From: Perognathus longimembris pacificus
Taxonomy: Eukaryota > Chordata > Mammalia > Rodentia > Heteromyidae
Assembly (NCBI RefSeq): GCF_023159225.1
Contig: NC_063164.1
Location: 75,225,800 to 75,289,799 of the forward strand
Direction: 5' to 3'
DNA: 64,000 bases
Shown: positions 1 through 10,493 of the stretch, piece after piece
Numbering within the stretch: the stretch's first letter is position 1
Layout of the letters: each line of letters opens with the position of its first letter
Program-made: the position numbers and the translations under genes
The notes under the pieces: model-generated
What the model saw: only the letters and a program-made list of their open reading frames with translations
Databases searched by the model: none
What the model was told of the DNA's origin: nothing

Positions 1-1370
1 TAGGAATTCATTTCTCACTTTCTGGAGATGGGAGAGTCCAAGGTAAGGAATAAGCAAGTTCAGTGTCTGTCAAGAACATAGTCTCCACTTCTGCTTCATC
101 ATCCAAAATAGGCCTAACTAGTCCTTTCAAGCCATTTTCATTGTACCAGTCCTGACCTTGAGAGCACAATCTTATATATTACCTCCTATAATAACTCAAA
201 TGTCAATATAAATTTTGCAGAGGACATAAACCTTCAAACCTTTGCAGACTCTCAGTTGTTGATCCTAAATAGGAGGAAGTCAAGGAGAGTCCAACAAGAT
301 ACATACTAAAAACAATCCTTTTCTACCTTCACTCTACTCTTTTCCTCCTGTCTTGATTATTATTGTCAATATTCCATCCTTTCTTCAGTGATAGGATGAA
401 ATAAAATGTTAAACTTCTGGCTTCTAAAAGTTTATCCAAGGCAGATTCACACAGTATTTTTAAGAAGATTATTTTCAATTTTTGAAATTTAGGTTTGATT
501 TTGAGAAATTTCAATTTCTACAATCATAACAATCTCTTAAAGAAGATTTATACAACCATCTAGAAGAGAAATGATTCCATGTATCAGCAAGATTTGATCA
601 TACTTGAGTTGAAAAGAAAAAATTGTGTCAAAAGTGTCAGCCATTCATACATTTTTTAAATGATATAAATCATATAGTCATATCCTGGTGGTGCTTTTAG
701 GCTGTCCCTATGAGAGGAAATAAAGAGTGAGCAGAGTTTTTTCAGAGGTAGATGAGGCAACCTAAGTCATTTACTGTTTGATTTATTTTATGCTCCTATC
801 CTCAGCTTGCCAGGAACTTAGATGTCCATATAGAGATTCTCAAAGTAAGTGAATGTGTTTATCAAGATATGAGTCTATGCTGATAAGGCTGCATGCTACA
901 TTCCACACTTATGTGATGGATCCACTCCTAGAAATCCAGCCTCTGAGAGTGAGAAAAGAGAGACAGGATCTAACTATACTATGTCCACTTCACCAAGGAC
1001 TTATTAGGTGAAAAATTGTTCATTGTTAGCACTTTATTTCATGTTTAATCTTTTACTGATAAAACGTTTTAACACTATAATGAGAAAATTCACTTAAAAA
1101 GCTCAAAGCATCTGGAAAGATATAATTTGTTTGTATTTATCTTATTTCCCTTTACTTGGCATTAAATTTCAACATACATGCTGAGCACATTGCCTAGGTC
1201 TTCAATAAATTACTTTCCTACAAAGAATAGGCTGTTTTGGATAACAACAAACAATACCTCATTTCGTCTGTTTCCACATATGTCTAAAGAAAAATAATCC
1301 TTTTTGGTCATAGTAAACTGTAAAATTCATCCCTAATGGGAAATGTTGGTCCCTCAATTACAAAGAAAGG
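1..1370. other. AT-rich unique sequence, no gene seen
   Basis: No repeat family, RNA gene or protein homology recognised. Short open frames (for example 329-514 minus, 61 codons) are at chance level and look like nothing I know. Confidence 0.5.
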
Positions 1371-1379
1371 AAGAGAGGA

Positions 1380-1466
<87 letters not shown>

Positions 1467-1543
1467 GAGAGAAGGAGAGAAAGAGAGAAAGAGAGAGAGA
1501 GAAAGAGAGAGAGAAAGAGAGAAAGAAAGAAAGAAAGAGAAAG

Positions 1544-1602
<59 letters not shown>

Positions 1603-1695
1603 AAAAAGAAAGAAAGAAATGGGGAAGGAAGGAAGGAAGGAAGGAAGGAAGGAAGGAAGGAAGGAAGGAAGGAAGGAAAAAGAAAGAAAGAAGAA
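1371..1695 (+). repeat. GAAA/GAGA/GGAA purine microsatellite tract
   Basis: About 325 bp of almost pure purine on the plus strand: a long GAAA block, a GAGA-rich middle, more GAAA, then a GGAA block near 1622-1678. Open frames on both strands across it (up to 147 codons) are artefacts of the low-complexity sequence. Confidence 0.97.
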
Positions 1696-2040
1696 CACAA
1701 TATAGCCCAAAAAGTGGAAACTCCTATTCTATGTGTGTGGACTCAGACAGAAAAATGTCCTGTTCAGAGGGACATATAACAGGAGAAAAGAACTGCTGAG
1801 AGGAAAAAAAGCATTTTACTAACAAAAAGAACTTTGAGGAACTGCGACTTTCTTTATACCCAAAGTCAGAAAGGGTTTTAAATATAATTGATGAACTGTG
1901 CAACAGGAATTTTGCAGGAAGTAGTACTAGAAGTTTATAATGATGTCTTTAAGTCTTTACCTTTATGAACAAGAACATAAGATCTAGCATAACAGGTATA
2001 TAATAGAAATAACTGGATTTGAAGGAATCCAGAATACAAC
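1696..2040. other. Unique sequence, nothing recognised
   Basis: AT-rich sequence between two microsatellites. No repeat family or coding homology seen. Confidence 0.4.
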
Positions 2041-2051
2041 TCTCTCTCCCT

Positions 2052-2123
<72 letters not shown>
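2041..2123 (+). repeat. (CT)n(AC)n compound microsatellite
   Basis: A CT run passes directly into an AC run, all in one tract. Typical of a vertebrate dinucleotide microsatellite. Confidence 0.95.
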
Positions 2124-2128
<5 letters not shown>

Positions 2129-2465
2129 GTTCTAAATTAGATTATAACAGGATTAATGCTGATGAGTATAGAAAGGCATTTTATCTGAGCTTTGATTTTC
2201 AGTATCCCAAAGTAAATGAGGCAACAAATAATACCAGAGAGATAAAGAGAAACTGATCGAAAGCCATATCTTACTCTTCTCTCTCTTAAGAATTTGATTA
2301 GTACTCTATACAGGAAAAATCACTCTTACCATAAGATATTCAGTGGCTTCAACTAGAGGTTAGTTCAATATAGCTGCATATATATAAATATATTTTACCC
2401 GTTGCATGTATTAATTGGACATAATTTGTACCTTAAGATAAACTGTCTTCAAGTTAAGTGAATGA

Positions 2466-2715
2466 AGTAGCTGAGCACCAGTGGTTCACACCTTTATATT
2501 GTATCTACTAAACAAGCTCCATAGGTTCAAAGCCAGTCCCAGGCAGAAAAGCCCATAAGACACTTAACTCTAAATAACTATCAAAAGTGATTAGCTAAAA
2601 CTCAAGTGATAGAGTGTTAGCCTTGCACACAAAAGCTCAGGGACAGTGCCAAAGCCCTGAGTTCAAGTCCCAAAACTGGAAAACATTCACAACACACACA
2701 CACACACACACGCAC
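2466..2715 (+). mobile_element. Old composite SINE (B1-like left half, Geo-like right half)
   Basis: The left half has diverged 7SL/B1 phrases (GGTTCACACCTTTA, CAAAGCCAGTCCCAGGCAG). The right half has the tRNA-like phrase CTCAAGTGATAGAGTGTTAGCC, split here as an A-box-like block, followed by a B-box-like GAGTTCAAGTCCC. It ends in an A-rich/CA tail at about 2680-2712. Well diverged. Confidence 0.65.
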
Positions 2716-3021
2716 ATACGCACCATTCAAAAATTGAAATAAGGCCAGAAAGGGACTGCTACACATCCAGGGTAGTTTCTGCATGCGCAGGGTTTTTTAT
2801 GTCAGTGACCAAATATGACAAGGATATTTTGTCAGGACGCACATTACTCAGAGCCTATGGGCCAGGCATGTTAACAGGCATAGATTTTATTCTCCAAATG
2901 TTGAGAAACCACTAAAAGAATATAAACTGGAGACTAACAAGATTTAATCACTGTGGATGTTCTATATGTAATGGATTAAGAAGATAATAAATAGAAAGAT
3001 CAATTAAGAATATAAACCCAG
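2716..3021. other. Unique sequence, nothing recognised
   Basis: AT-rich spacer between a SINE tail and an L1 3' end. No homology recognised. Confidence 0.4.
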
Positions 3022-3430
3022 TGATATAACACTGTTGTAACTACTTTCAAAGTGCTATGTGTAACTGTAGCTTCTATTATTGATGATCTTCTTGTATCCC
3101 CTTCCTGTGGTTGTACCTACATCTCTCTATATCTTATCTGAGTATATTGGAAACTGTGTATACTGGTATTAGAACTAGGAAATTGAAAGGGAATACCAAA
3201 ATAGAGAGACACAGGGTAAAAAAAGACAAACAACTACAAAATCAATAATTGCAAAACTGTTTTGTGTAAATAAACTGAACAATTCATGGAGGGGAAAGGG
3301 AAAAGGAGAGACTGGAGGGGGGAATGAGAGACGAGGTAAAACACAGTACATGAAATGTATCCAATGCCTAACGTTTGAAACTGTAACCTCTCTGTACATC
3401 AGTTTAATAATAAAAATTTTAAATAAAGAG
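3022..3430 (+). mobile_element. L1 3' UTR fragment (severely 5' truncated)
   Basis: This matches, phrase by phrase, the 3' UTRs of the larger L1s in this window: GATATAACACTGTTGTAAC, the polypurine GGGAAAAGGAGAG block, CCAATGCCTAACG, CTCTGTACATCAG, then AATAATAAAAA. Only the last 400 bp or so of an L1 is present, with no coding part. It sits just upstream of another L1 in the same orientation, probably a separate insertion. Confidence 0.85.
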
Positions 3431-3539
3431 CATAAAAAGAAAACACCAAATATATATATATACATATATATCCACAGAAAAGAAGATATGGATGTATTAA
3501 GCATAAAATAATGTCAGTGATGATAGAGAGAAACATGAA

Positions 3540-5475
3540 CACCAAAGCTCACTTAAAGATGAGATTAGAAGGAATTGGTGCTCCCTACAAATTCAATACA
3601 ATACATATCAATATCCCAACACCATTCTTCAATGAAATAGAGGAAGCAATACAGAAATTCATATGGAACAATAAAAGACCACAAATAGCAAAAACAATCC
3701 TAAGTAGAAAAAACAGTGTTGGAGGAATTTCAATGCCAAACTTCATGCTGTATTACAAAGCTATACTAATAAAAACTGCTTGGTATTGGCACAAGAACAA
3801 GCCTGAGGACCAATGGAACAGAATTGAAGACCCAGAAATGAACCTGCACAACTGTGGGTAATTAATCTTTGATAAAGGAGCTTAAAAAATAGGATGGAAG
3901 AAAGACAGCCTCTTCAACAAATGATATAGGCAAAACTTGTCCAATACTTGTAACAAATTAAAACTAGATCCTTATATATCACCCTGCACCAAAATCAATT
4001 CCAAATGGATCAAAGATATTGAAGTAAAATCAGATACCCTGAAAACACTACAAGAGGGAATAGGACAAACACTTGGGCTCCTCAGCTCAGGACAAAACTT
4101 TCTTAATAAAGGCCCAGAAACACAACAAATCAAAGAAAGGTTGGATAAATGGGTATGCATCAAACTGTAGAGCTCTGCAGAGCCAAGGACATGGCTTGCA
4201 AGATAAACAGAAAGCCCACAGATTGGGAGAAGATCTTTACCAGCCATACAATGGGCAAAGGCTTCATATTTAAAATATACATAAAACTCAAAAAATTGAA
4301 TTCCTCCAAAACAAATCCTCAAAGAACCAACGACCCCCTCAACAAATGGTCTAGACCTAAAAAGAGACTTCTCTGAAGAGGAAATGAGAATGGCCAAGAG
4401 ACACATGAAGAAGTGCTCTACACCACTGGCCATAAAAGAAATACAAATCAAAACAACACTGAGATGCCACCTCACCCCAGTAAGAATGTCCATTATCAGA
4501 AAAACTAACAGTAACAAATGCTGGAGGAGATTTGGCCAAAAGGGAACCCTACTAGTTGTTGGTGGGAATGTAAGCTTGTTCAACCACTCTGGAAAGCAGT
4601 GTGGAAGTTCCAGAAGGCTAAACATAGAGCTCCCCTATGACCCAGCAGCCCCACTTTTGGGAATCTACCCAAAAGACCACAAACAAGAACACACTAAAGA
4701 CAGCAGCACAACAATGTTCATAGCAGCAAAATTTGTCATTGCTAAAATATAGGACCAACCCAGATGCCCCTCAGTAGATGAGTAGATCAGGAAAATGTAG
4801 TATATACACAAGGGAATTTTATGCCTCTATCAGAAAGAATGACATTGCCCTATTTGTAAGGAAATGGAAAGACTTGGAAAAAATTATACTAAGTGAAGTG
4901 AGCCACATCCAAGGAAGCATGGACTCTATGGTTTCCCTCATAGGGAATAATTAGCACAGGTTTAGGCTAGTCATAGGAGAAGATCACAATAGCCCAATAA
5001 TAATGCCTTTATGAACACATAATATGATGCTAAGTGAAATCAGCTCCATGTTATAGAAACAAGTGTTATATCATTGTTGTAATTATTTTCAACATGGCAT
5101 GTAAAACTGTACCCCTTTTTTTCTTCTTTTTTTCTCTCATATTCCCTTCTTGCGGTTTTACCCCCGCTATCACTGTATCTAATCTTAGTACCCTGGGTAC
5201 TGTATATATGTATATTATAACCAGGGAAGGGAAAGAGAATACCAAAATTGAGAGACAAGGATAGAAAGATAAACTGTTCCAAAAGCAATACTTGCAAAAC
5301 CATTTGGTGTAAACTAACTGTACAAGTTATGGGGGGAAGTGGAAGGGGAAGCAGGGTAAAAAGAGAGAGGAGGTAACAAGTTGGATACAAAAGGTACTCA
5401 CTGCTTTACATATGAAAATGTAACTCCTCTGTACTTTACGTTGACAATAAAGGGAAAAAGGGAAAAAAATAAAAA
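3540..5475 (+). mobile_element. 5'-truncated L1: ORF2 C-terminal part plus 3' UTR
   Basis: Homology to L1 ORF2 starts after the reverse transcriptase core ([18 protein letters not shown]) and runs to the ORF2 stop near 4954. The 3' UTR follows, to a CTCTGTACTT...AATAAAG end and an A-rich tail near 5440-5475. The left boundary is approximate and I could not identify a clean TSD. Confidence 0.9.
3565..4954 (+). pseudogene. Broken L1 ORF2 C-terminal region
   Basis: ORF2 normally encodes endonuclease plus reverse transcriptase for L1 target-primed reverse transcription. Only the part after the catalytic core survives. Pieces lie in different frames: the thumb-like region 3511-3861, a stretch at 3937-4170, the tail at 4384-4752. 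Stops and frameshifts lie between them. The C-terminal cysteine-rich segment is present but altered: the CWR cysteine remains near 4520 and the later HCWWEC-type block has become VVGGN by a frameshift. The expected C-terminal SLIGNN followed by TAG is readable at 4937-4954. It cannot make a functional protein. Antisense open frames here, such as 3972-4625 minus, are shadows. Confidence 0.88.
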
Positions 5476-6097
5476 GAAAGAAATATAACTATTTTTTTAA
5501 AAGAAGGAATTTGTTACTCACCTACCTGTAATGATGAGGAAGGGATCAAGGACAGAAGTGACCTCCAGACTTTGGAGCTACATCACAGAAGGACTGTATG
5601 ATGTACATAGACCTAAAGGCACTGGTCCTCTATGGTAAATTATGCAAAAATTACATCCTGCAAAAAGAAATTCTAATAGGAATTCTTCTGAGCACTCTCT
5701 GAAATCAGCAATAAGTTTGGGGAGCATATTGAGGTCATGCTGGTATAGTCAGGTTCATGGAAGAGTCGCATTCTTGTTATGGTATCTTAAAAATATTCAT
5801 TTCAAAGTTGAAGAAGTGACATGGGTGATTCAGGGAGTTGTAAATATGGACTGCTCTACTTTTATAGGAATATTACTGAGTAAAAACTAAAATTCTCAGA
5901 AAACCCAAAACTTTCTGGTAACCATATACATGCCATTTGTTTTGCAAGAGGAACTCAAATACTACTAAGAATTGTACTTTTAAAAAAAAGGGGGTTCCAG
6001 AAATTAGTAAACTGCATGAATGTATCAGTATAGCTTTATTTACCTTAAAAAAATTGAGGCCTCTTCACCCTTGTTTAAGTCAATAAAACATTCATGC
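5476..6097. other. Unique sequence, nothing recognised
   Basis: No repeat or coding homology recognised. A small open frame at 5642-5890 plus (82 codons) has no recognisable product. Confidence 0.4.
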
Positions 6098-6305
6098 TTT
6101 TTTTTTTTCCAGATAGACTCTTACATTTTGCTTAGAGTGGCCTCAGATCTTGATCCTCTCACTTGCAGCCTCCTGTGTGGCTGGAACCACCACACTGGGC
6201 TAATTGATCAAAATGGAGTATCAGTATATTTTTGCCCATGCTGACCTCAAATACTGATTCTCCCAATCTCTGTGTCCTTAGTAGCTCACATTGCCGCCAC
6301 ATCTG
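6098..6305 (-). mobile_element. Tandem B1-B1-like SINE, minus strand
   Basis: A T-run at 6098-6110 is the reversed poly(A) tail. It is followed by two successive reversed B1-like units: CAGCCTCCTGTGTGGCTGG with ACCACCACACTGGGCT (unit nearest the tail), then CCCATGCTGACCTCAAATAC with TCCTTAGTAGCTCAC. Compare the B1-B1-tRNA trimers at 45.5/48.7, 55.9 and 60.4 kb; no tRNA-like third unit is visible here. Confidence 0.6.
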
Positions 6306-6876
6306 ATGTCTTTTCTTAAATAGAATCCTTTTTATTTTTTTTAAAGTATCTTCTGAGTTGAAAGAAAAATAAGTAAAACCCACTTAAACTGGGCTACATT
6401 AAGAGCTTGATTTGGAACTCAAAGGCTTTTCAGAAAACATCTTAGACTTCCTCCAATAAACACAGTCTCTTCCTTCTCCAATACTCTATGAGCTTCTGGC
6501 TATTAGTTAATCACTACGTAATGAAGTGTTCAAAGAACTACAAAGTGCTTTGTCAATCTTCTCTTGAACAGTGTATGAAAAGAAGCTGAGCTATTGACTA
6601 GCAACATCAAGTGAGAAAGGTCAGGCCAACACATAGGGTCATGAGGACTCCCCTTAAAAGCAAAAAACATGACAATTACCAAGAACATACTTTAGTAGTA
6701 AGGAAAACTAAAAATGCTAAATTTTATGTCATTTCATTCACTAGTTCCATGTATACTATTTTATAAATTTGTGCTATTTTTATGCTATTGAGCTTTTTGT
6801 TTTGACTTCCATGATTGATGAATATGATTTTAATCTAAAGCCCTTTTGCTATTCCACCAAAATAAAAGAGATATGA
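6306..6876. other. Unique AT-rich sequence, nothing recognised
   Basis: No repeat family or coding homology seen. Confidence 0.4.
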
Positions 6877-7110
6877 AGCCAGGTGCTGCTGGCTCATGAC
6901 TGTATTCCAAGCTACTCAGGAGGCTGAAATCAGAGGATCGAAGTTCCCAGTAGGAATCTCTGTGAGTCTTTTATCTACAATTAACAATCAGAAACTGGAA
7001 GTAGAGCTGTGGCTTAATGTGGTGGAACTAGAGCATTAGCTCTAAGCAAAGAGCACAGGAACAACACCCAGACCCAAGACCAAGGAAAGAGAGAGAAAGA
7101 GAGAGAGGCA
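6877..7110 (+). mobile_element. Composite SINE (B1-like + Geo-like)
   Basis: The left half carries GCTACTCAGGAGGCTGAAAT and GAGTCTTTTATCTACAATTA. The right half carries GGAAGTAGAGCTGTGGCTTA and a degraded B box. It ends in a purine-rich tail (GAAAGAGAGAGAAAGAGAGA). Moderately diverged. Confidence 0.75.
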
Positions 7111-7260
7111 GAACAGCAAGTGCCTACCTGGAGATTACTGAAGTACCTCGCTTAAAGAATACTCCGTTTCCTAAAGTGTGGGTTTAGACGTGTACTGACT
7201 CAGGCTATAATATTCCATTATATGACAAAGCATCATTTAACACAAAGTTACACTCTTGTG

Positions 7261-7275
7261 TTGTGCTTACATTTC
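7261..7275. repeat. 15-bp target-site duplication, left copy
   Basis: TTGTGCTTACATTTC, repeated perfectly at 9814-9828. The two copies bracket the L1 at 7276-9813. Confidence 0.93.
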
Positions 7276-7796
7276 TTTTTTTTTTTCAAATTTTTATTAT
7301 CAAACTGATGTACAGAGAGGTTACATGTTCATACATTAGGCATTGGATACATTTCTTGTACTGTTTGTTACCTTGTCCCTCATAGCCCCTTCCCTCCTCC
7401 CCCTTGCCCTTTCCCGCCCTGAGGTGTTCAGTTCACTTACACCAAACAGTTTTGCAAGTACTGCTTTTGTAGTTGTTTGTCTTTTTTTTACCCAGTGTCT
7501 CTCAAGTTTGGTATTCCCTTTCAATTTCCTACTTCTAATACCAGTATACACGGTTTCCAATATACTCAGATAAGATTACAGAGATAGTGTAGGTACAACC
7601 ACAGGAAGGTGATACAAGAACATCATCAATAATAGAAGCTACAGATACACATGGGATGTTGAAAGTAGTTACAACTGTAATATAACAATCATTTCCATAA
7701 CATGGAGTTCATTTCACTTAGCATCATCTTATGTGATCATAAGGGTATAGCTATTGGGCTCTTGTGATGCTCTGCTATGACTTGCCTAAACCTGTA

Positions 7797-8690
7797 CTAA
7801 TTATTCCCAATAAGGGAGACCATAGAGTCCATGTTTCTTTGGGTCTGGCTCACTTCACTTAGTATAATTTTTTCCAAGTACTTCCATTTCCTTACAAATG
7901 CGGTAATGTCATTCTCTCTGATAGAGGCATAAAATTCCATTGTGTATATGTACCACATTTTCCTGATCCATTCGTCTACTGAGGGGCATCTGGGTTGTTT
8001 TCAGATTCTAGCTATGACAAATTGTGCTGTGATGAACATTGTTGTGCTAGTGGCATTACTGTGATTTTGTTTGTGGTCTTTTGGATAGATATCCAAAAGT
8101 GGGGCTGCTGGGTCATAGGGGAGTTCTATATTTAGCCTTCTGAGGAATCTCCATATTGCTTGCCAGAGTGGCTGAACCAGTTTACATTCCCACCAACAAT
8201 GAAATAGGGTTCCCTTTTGGCCACATCCCCTCCAACAATTGTTATTGTTAGTTTTCTTGATATAGGACATTCTTACTGGGGTGAGATGGAATCTCAATGA
8301 TGTTTTGATTTGCATTTCTTTTATGGCCAGTGATGTAGAGCACTTTTTCATATGTCTCTTGGCCATTCTCATTTCCTCATCAGAGAAGTCTCTTTGTAAG
8401 TCTTTAGCCCACTTGATGAGGGGGCTATTGGTTCTTAGCGGTTTTGTTTTGGAAGAAGGTAATTTTTTTAGTTCTGCATATAGTTTAGCGATGAGGCCTT
8501 TGTCCCTTGAATGTCTGGTAAAGATCTTCTCCCAGTCTGTGAGCTTTCTGTATATCTTGCGAGCTATGTCCTTTGCCGTGTAGAAGCTCTGCAGTTTGAT
8601 GCAGTCCCATTTATCCAACCTTTCTTTGATTTGTAGCCTTTCTGGGTCATTGTTAAGGAAGTTCCGTCCTTTGCCAAGGAAATCCAGCAC
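7797..8690 (-). pseudogene. L1 ORF2 C-terminal third (unflipped segment)
   Basis: Reads from LGKGRNFLN through the cysteine-rich tail ([18 protein letters not shown]) to the normal ORF2 stop at 7797-7799. The frame is open from 8690 to 8001, where a tryptophan codon in the I-W-N-Q-P stretch has become TGA; the last 67 codons or so lie beyond that stop. The cysteine-rich motif, associated with RNA binding in L1 ORF2, has all its Cys and His residues. There is no start and no reverse transcriptase core in this orientation, so it is not a gene. Confidence 0.92.
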
Positions 8691-9813
8691 CCATTTATGC
8701 TAAAAGCTCTGGAAAAACTGGGATTCCAGGGAACATTCCTGAATATAATCAAGGCAGTTTATGACAAACCAACAGCAAGTATAACTCTAAATGGTGAAAA
8801 ACTAAAGCCATTCCCTTTAAAATCAGGAACAAGGCAGGGATGTCCACTCTCTCCCCTGCTCTTCAACATAGTACTAGAATTCCTAGCCAGAGCAATTAGG
8901 CAAGAAGAAAATATAAAGGGGATCCAAATAGGAAAAGATGAAGTTAAACTTTCTCTCTTCACAGATGACATGATCCTATACCTAAAGAATCCCATAGACT
9001 CTACCCCCAAGCTGCTAGAGCTGATCCAAAACTTTGGCAAAGTTGCAGGATATAAAATAAGCCCTCAAAAATCAACGGCCTTTCTCTTTGCTAATGACCC
9101 GAAGAGCAAGGCTGAAATCAGTAAAGCAACTCCTTTTGCAATAGCCCCCAAAAACATAAAATACCTAGGAATAACCTTAACCAAAGAAGTGAAAGACCTC
9201 TTTGATGAGAACTTTAAAACCTTGAAAAACAAAATTAAGTCAGAACTAAGGAAATGGAAAAACCTCCCATGCTCCTGGATAGGGAGGATTAATATAATCA
9301 AAATGGCAATATTGCCAAAGGCTTTCTACAAATTCAATGCAATACCCATTAATATCTCAACACCATTTTTTAATGAAATAGAGGAAACAATCCAGAAATT
9401 CATATGGAACAATAAAAGACCTAGAATAGCAAAAACAATCCTAAGCAGGAAGAACAGTGCTGGAGGAATTACAATACCCAACTTCAAGCTGTATTATAAA
9501 GCTATAGTAATAAAAACAGCTTTGTATTGGCACCGGAACAGGCCTGAAGACCAATGGAACAGAATTGAAGACCCAGAAATGAACCCACAGAACTACGCCT
9601 ACTTAATCTTTGATAAAGGAGCTGAAACAATAGTTTGGAAGAAAGATAGCCTCTTTAACAAATGGTGCTGGCAAAACTGGCTCAACACATGCAACAAACT
9701 AAAACTAGATCCTTATATATCACCCTGCACCAAAATCAATTCCAAATGGATTAAAGACCTCGAAATCAAAATAGACACCCTGAAAACACTAAAGGAAGGA
9801 GTAGGAGAAACTC
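8682..9813 (+). pseudogene. L1 ORF2 reverse transcriptase segment (flipped)
   Basis: A frame open from 8697 past the L1 boundary to 9863. It begins at the L1 sequence for [16 protein letters not shown] and covers the reverse transcriptase fingers/palm with [15 protein letters not shown], then the catalytic motif, then the thumb-like region to GVGETL. The catalytic motif reads FTDD, where the L1 near 36.5 kb has FADD; the two Asp are kept but the preceding Ala is changed. It lacks the endonuclease and C-terminus, and its last dozen residues are flanking DNA. The first in-frame ATG (8697) is an internal methionine of ORF2, not a true start. Low stop density indicates a fairly young insertion. 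Confidence 0.93.
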
Positions 9814-9828
9814 TTGTGCTTACATTTC
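9814..9828. repeat. 15-bp target-site duplication, right copy
   Basis: Perfect copy of 7261-7275. Confidence 0.93.
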
Positions 9829-9964
9829 ATTTCCATGCTACCTTTTCGAAAATAAGTGGTTAGCAGAATAAAAATAACTATTCATGAATCATTTGCTCTC
9901 ACATAATTTAATATCTAAAGAATCATATCATAAAATATGTTTCATCATATTCAAAGCCACATAT

Positions 9965-10115
9965 AGACCAAAGCATGGTGGTTCACATTCATAAGTAGCT
10001 ACACAGAGAATTCTGAAATACATATGAGAATTCAGACCAGCTTAGATTACAATTTCGATGCCAGCTTGACCTACATTGTAAGACACTGTCTCAAGACACA
10101 AACCAAAATGAAACT
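9965..10115 (+). mobile_element. B1-like SINE, degraded
   Basis: Contains GCATGGTGGTTCACATTCAT, AGTAGCTAC, GATGCCAGCTTGACCTACAT and GACACTGTCTCAAGAC, the landmarks of a 7SL-derived B1 unit in order. No tRNA-like right half seen. Confidence 0.65.
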
Positions 10116-10254
10116 GAGGGTTTTTGTAGGAGTTGTTAATCAATTCTGAACATTTCAACTCTCAACCATGATGATATCAGGTAATTTCAACCTCCAAATC
10201 TCAATTATTCCAAACCTTTCAGAACAAAACATGAATTGAAATTGTTGTCACATA

Positions 10255-10493
10255 TTTTTGTTTTTGTTTTTGGTTTTTTTTTTTGTTTTGTTTTGTTTTT
10301 TGCCTGTCCTGGGGCTTGAATTCAGGGCCTGAGCACTGTCCCTGGCTTATTTTGCTCAAGGCTAACACTCTACCACTTGATCCACAATGCCACTTCCGGT
10401 TTTTTTTCTATTTATGTGGTGCTGAGGAATTGAACCCAGGGCTTCATGCATGCTAGGAGAGCACTCTACCATTGAGCCACACTCCAAGCTTTG
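10255..10493 (-). mobile_element. IDL-Geo dimeric SINE, older copy
   Basis: A reversed tail of T and TTTTG at 10255-10301, then the reversed Geo half (GGCCTGAGCACTGTCCCTGG, CTCAAGGCTAACACTCTACC), then the reversed ID-like half (GTGGTGCTGAGGAATTGAAC, AGCACTCTACCATTGAGCC). A degraded TSD of TTGTCA-type may flank it. More diverged than the copies at 22.0, 28.0, 40.9, 54.4 and 63.3 kb. Confidence 0.85.

Larger units (their letters stand above)
7276..9813 (-). mobile_element. L1 with 5' inversion (twin-priming product)
   Basis: From the left: a reversed poly(A) tail, L1 3' UTR and ORF2 C-terminal third on the minus strand (7276 to about 8683), then the preceding ORF2 segment on the plus strand (about 8680-9813). 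In L1 order the flipped piece ends at GVGETL and the unflipped piece begins at GKGRNFLN, so only a few nucleotides of L1 are missing between them. Perfect 15-bp duplications bracket the whole, so it is one insertion event. This is the pattern expected when reverse transcription primes from both nicked target strands. Confidence 0.95.

Noticed and set aside
1308..1779. Open frames of 118-147 codons on both strands
   Set aside because: They are translations of the GAAA/GGAA microsatellite; repetitive Lys/Glu/Arg or Phe/Leu/Ser composition with no homology.
3431..3539. Target-site duplications for the two L1s at 3.0-5.5 kb
   Set aside because: Short A-rich matches such as AAAAGAAG occur at several places; none is unique enough to call.
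3972..4625. 217-codon minus-strand frame
   Set aside because: Exactly antisense to L1 ORF2, whose own homology on the plus strand is clear.
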